NCBI GenBank assembly: GCA_023512835.1 | Contig: CM042089.1 | Span: 22,026,519 to 22,090,518 of the forward strand | DNA length: 64,000 nucleotides | Reading direction: 5' to 3' | DNA from: Taxillus chinensis | Lineage: Eukaryota > Streptophyta > Magnoliopsida > Santalales > Loranthaceae | Shown: positions 61,302-64,000 of the stretch, piece by piece | Layout: every line of letters begins with the position of its first letter | Numbering within the stretch: position 1 is the first letter of the stretch | Made by a program: the position numbers and the translations under genes | The notes under the pieces: model-generated | Told to the model about the DNA's origin: nothing | What the model saw: the letters and a program-made list of their open reading frames with translations, nothing else | Database searches by the model: none

Positions 61302-62881
61302 TCATAGTGCCAAGAGGAAGTAGTATCCCAATGCGACAGGCACGGCTATGAGTAAGCCAAAAATCACCCTTAAAACAGAAAAAAATAAAGAAGAAATCAG
61401 GTCCCAGTTTGTTTGTGCAAAATGAAATATAAAAGATTCATGAGTTGGTTACCCAGTGCTCACGATATCCGGATGCACATTATACTCTCTTGCAAAAACA
61501 AATGGAACAATCCCTTGAGGAAGAGCGGCCTGTATGTCATGGGATCAAGGATTGGACTACTACTTAAATATATAAGAGAGAGAGAGAGATGTTAATTTAT
61601 GGACCTGCATAATTGCCACTCTAAACAGTGTGCCCCTTAGTCCAATGGAGAAGGAGGGAACGGCCATTAGAACAGGCCCCACTAAGAACTTCATTCCCAT
61701 GGTTAATATGATGATTGGTGTCCTGCACGATATTAGGCTACCCCTTGATGCCATGAAAAGGCCTGAATTAAAGCAAAGTCGCCGAGTTAATATGGTAGGA
61801 ATCTATGGAAATTCGCAAGGAGTTTGATTTGCAGATAGTGTACCCAAGCTGAACATTGCCATCCCAAGTCCTCCTTTCGCCAATATTGATATTGAATCAT
61901 CTACTATCTCTGGCATTTTAAGCCCCCACCTGCAACGAGTTTAGATTTTCAGTTATTCTTGATTGCCATGATCACTTCCGTGGAGGTTCTTATATACATA
62001 AGATTGCGGTTCCGCAAGCTCACCTGAAGTGTATGCATGCCCAGATTAGGCCCAATATAGTAGCATGAGTATTGGGGTTGCTCATTAGCTTCCTCCCTAT
62101 GGCTGAGAGAATCAACATGGACTTGTTTGTTTCTGCAACACCAGCGTCTCGGTTCTCACATTCCTGTTTTGTCTCCACTCCCTGTGCTGTCGCCATCTCT
62201 CCTGAAACCCAGAAAGGAGCGTTGTTTATTTAGATTTTAGGCTCGTAAATAGAATCTAGATGAAGAGGCATAAATGTATATGACAATATGAAAGGAAAAA
62301 AAACTCTTTTGGGCTTTGCGGTGCATGCTATAGGAAATCTGTGAGTTTAAAAGCCGACTAAAAAAATATTTACCTGAGGCCTCCGAAGGTGGTGTTATAG
62401 ATATAGCCCTGACGGCATTGAGCTCAAACAAGAACAACAATAGATTGTACCAAACCATGCTTTGCAACACCACAATCTGACCAAGTAGCGCTGCTGCTTC
62501 GTCACCATACATGGCCCGCAGAAGCGGGATTCCCAGGATCAAGGTATTCGGCAAGGTTGAAATAGAGAGTCCAGTTATGATCCAATCAAACTTTCCCCTG
62601 GAACTAATTCTGGTAAAAATTGCCAACATTAAGAAAGCTAGGAGTTTTTGGATAGCGTCAGAAAATATGAGTTTGAGGCTCATTTTGTAAGGGTTGCTGG
62701 TGGATACGACTTGGAACGAGAGAAGCGGGACTGAGAACTTAGCTACAAATTTGTTGATGCCGGAGCATTGGTCCGGCGTGAAGAGCTTTTGCCATTTGAC
62801 TGAGAGGTAGGCTGCTATCATGGCGACGTATAGTGGGACTATAGCTGCCACAACATGGTAGACATCAGCCAGGGCAATCAT
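61302..62881 (-). CDS. PIN8: Short-loop PIN auxin carrier, PIN8/PIN5-like, six exons
   Basis: Exons in transcript order: 62881..62374, 62201..62024, 61929..61844, 61762..61605, 61529..61453, 61368..61302. All join in phase to 357 residues, the size of short PINs; long plasma-membrane PINs exceed 600. The N-terminal bundle has [60 protein letters not shown] and MYGDEAA. The central hydrophilic loop is only about 45 residues (ITPPSEASG to ETNKSM). The C-terminal bundle has [62 protein letters not shown] and a final [18 protein letters not shown]. Short PINs of this kind act mainly at the endoplasmic reticulum; Arabidopsis PIN8 works in pollen. GDEAA and FELNAVRA fit PIN8 best, but PIN5 remains possible. 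Confidence 0.93.
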
Positions 62882-64000
62882 TGCAGTGGCTGTTTTGGGT
62901 TCTTGGCTACGAGCCCCTTTCAGGTATGGAACTCGGTTATTCTTCCTTGGCTGACCCGGTAGACAATAGACAGTATAAATGGGAAAGGTGACAGCCTTAT
63001 AAAAAGTTTTTGAGTACCAGTGTCATTGTATGTGTTGAAATTACATTATGATAATGTCAATTAATACCCTCATTTTGATGCTGGACTGTCACTCACCAGA
63101 GGTATATAATATTGCTTATGATGGTTATTTTCAGCTAAGCAAAAGGCAGGGTATTTTTGGCACCATGAATTAAAAGCTGGATTCTAGTTTTCCAGTGGAA
63201 TGTTTCGTTTATAGCTGTTTTATTGGTTTCACTTGCAATGAAGAGAGCTATGGACCTGTATACGTCATCAAAATTTGTAGGCTTCAAATCAAAATCATCA
63301 CACATATTTGCTCATTACACACAGCCATTTGGGTTGTTCACATCAGTTTGGTACAAATATTCTGAGTGATTTAATTTTGATTTTTCCATTCTACATAAAG
63401 ATAAAAGAGTGAAGGACTCGTAGTGGTTGCTACCTTTAATAGCAAAATGATTTGTCTTGTCAGTTCATGTGTTTTTGCAAGCTTTATTAGCATTTATTGC
63501 TTTAAATGTTCCTTGAAGGGTGTCTCACTCTCTACAGCGGAATAAAGAACTGAATTGCAGGGGAAGTAAACTGAGGCAAATGGGTTTAACAGCAGTGGTG
63601 AAGGAAGAATTTTTGCTATATTTGGTCAATGAGTGCGAATAAGTTTTGTGGGAGGTTAACTTTTGAAAGTATCAGTTCTGTCAGAAAATAATGAACCAAT
63701 AAAATAAAATAATATATTTCTTTTTTATGGACAGGGTAATTGATGCATCCTCAGTCCTCACTAACACCAAGAAGATATTATTAAAATGATCAATAACTTG
63801 GAAAAAAAGCCAGACATTCTTAGAAGCATGAGCACCACACCAAGTGTTCTAATTTTTATCATTTTTCTAAATCCTAATTCTTTTCATTTGCCCACCCTTT
63901 TCATTTTCCCTACTATTAGTTTTATGCTTCATACTTGAACAAGCTTTTCCCCTCTTATGTTTTCTTTTAAAGAGGAAGTTACATTTTCCATCTCTCAAGG
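62882..64000. other. Upstream region of the PIN gene and spacer
   Basis: The 5' UTR and promoter of the minus-strand PIN gene should lie in the first few hundred bases. A TTTATA-rich stretch at 62995-63005 could hold a minus-strand TATA box. I see nothing else to annotate up to the window end. Confidence 0.5.

Noticed and set aside
1..64000. CRISPR arrays, bacterial operons, integrated virus genomes
   Set aside because: None seen; the repeats here are microsatellites, tandem duplications and plant transposons, and gene structure is that of a plant nucleus.

Overview
This window is nuclear DNA of a flowering plant, most likely a dicot. Genes are split by GT-AG introns, intergenic DNA is very AT-rich, microsatellites are common, and introns are swollen by LINE, LTR and DNA-transposon debris. 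The closest relatives of the genes are plant families (short PIN carriers, SAWADEE homeodomain proteins, NCL exchangers, DUF1685). I cannot name the species from the sequence.

Layout. 1-1515 (+): 3' end of a very large AAA-ATPase gene resembling Arabidopsis At3g15120 (BRP1-type). 4331-5404 (+): a two-exon DUF1685 gene. 8843-10774 (-): a single-exon WRNIP1/RarA/MgsA AAA+ ATPase. 14389-21518 (+): a nine-exon REX4-type DEDDh exonuclease. 26122-43504 (+): a nine-exon SAWADEE homeodomain gene (SHH2-like) spread over 17 kb. 46940-50180 (+): a seven-exon NCL-type cation/Ca2+ exchanger with central EF-hands. 54221-54552 (-): two exons of a gene that appears cut off, possibly NDUFAF7/MidA-like. 54652-54724 (+): tRNA-Ala(AGC). 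61302-62881 (-): a six-exon short PIN auxin carrier (PIN8/PIN5-like). Exon junctions were worked out by hand; reading frames join in phase at every junction listed.

Mobile DNA. The SHH2-like introns hold two antisense RTE-type LINE pieces, a sense L1-type LINE with an internal deletion, a decayed Copia gag region, and an 1131-bp hAT-like element with an 8-bp target duplication sitting inside one RTE LINE. REX4 intron 3 holds a sense RTE LINE. Between genes are a PIF/Harbinger-like element with TTA target duplications, a 2136-bp solo LTR with a perfect 5-bp target duplication (57125-59260), a likely tRNA-derived SINE and two fold-back structures.

The genes do not form a pathway; this is an ordinary plant gene neighbourhood. 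I found no new multi-gene system. The points most worth checking are the tandem 62-residue repeat and possible terminal frameshift in the SHH2-like protein, a PIP-box candidate and a microsatellite-coded Ser run in the WRNIP1 homologue, a GC-AG intron in NCL, an acceptor or frameshift ambiguity in the DUF1685 gene, the truncated two-exon gene next to the tRNA, and the nested transposons.
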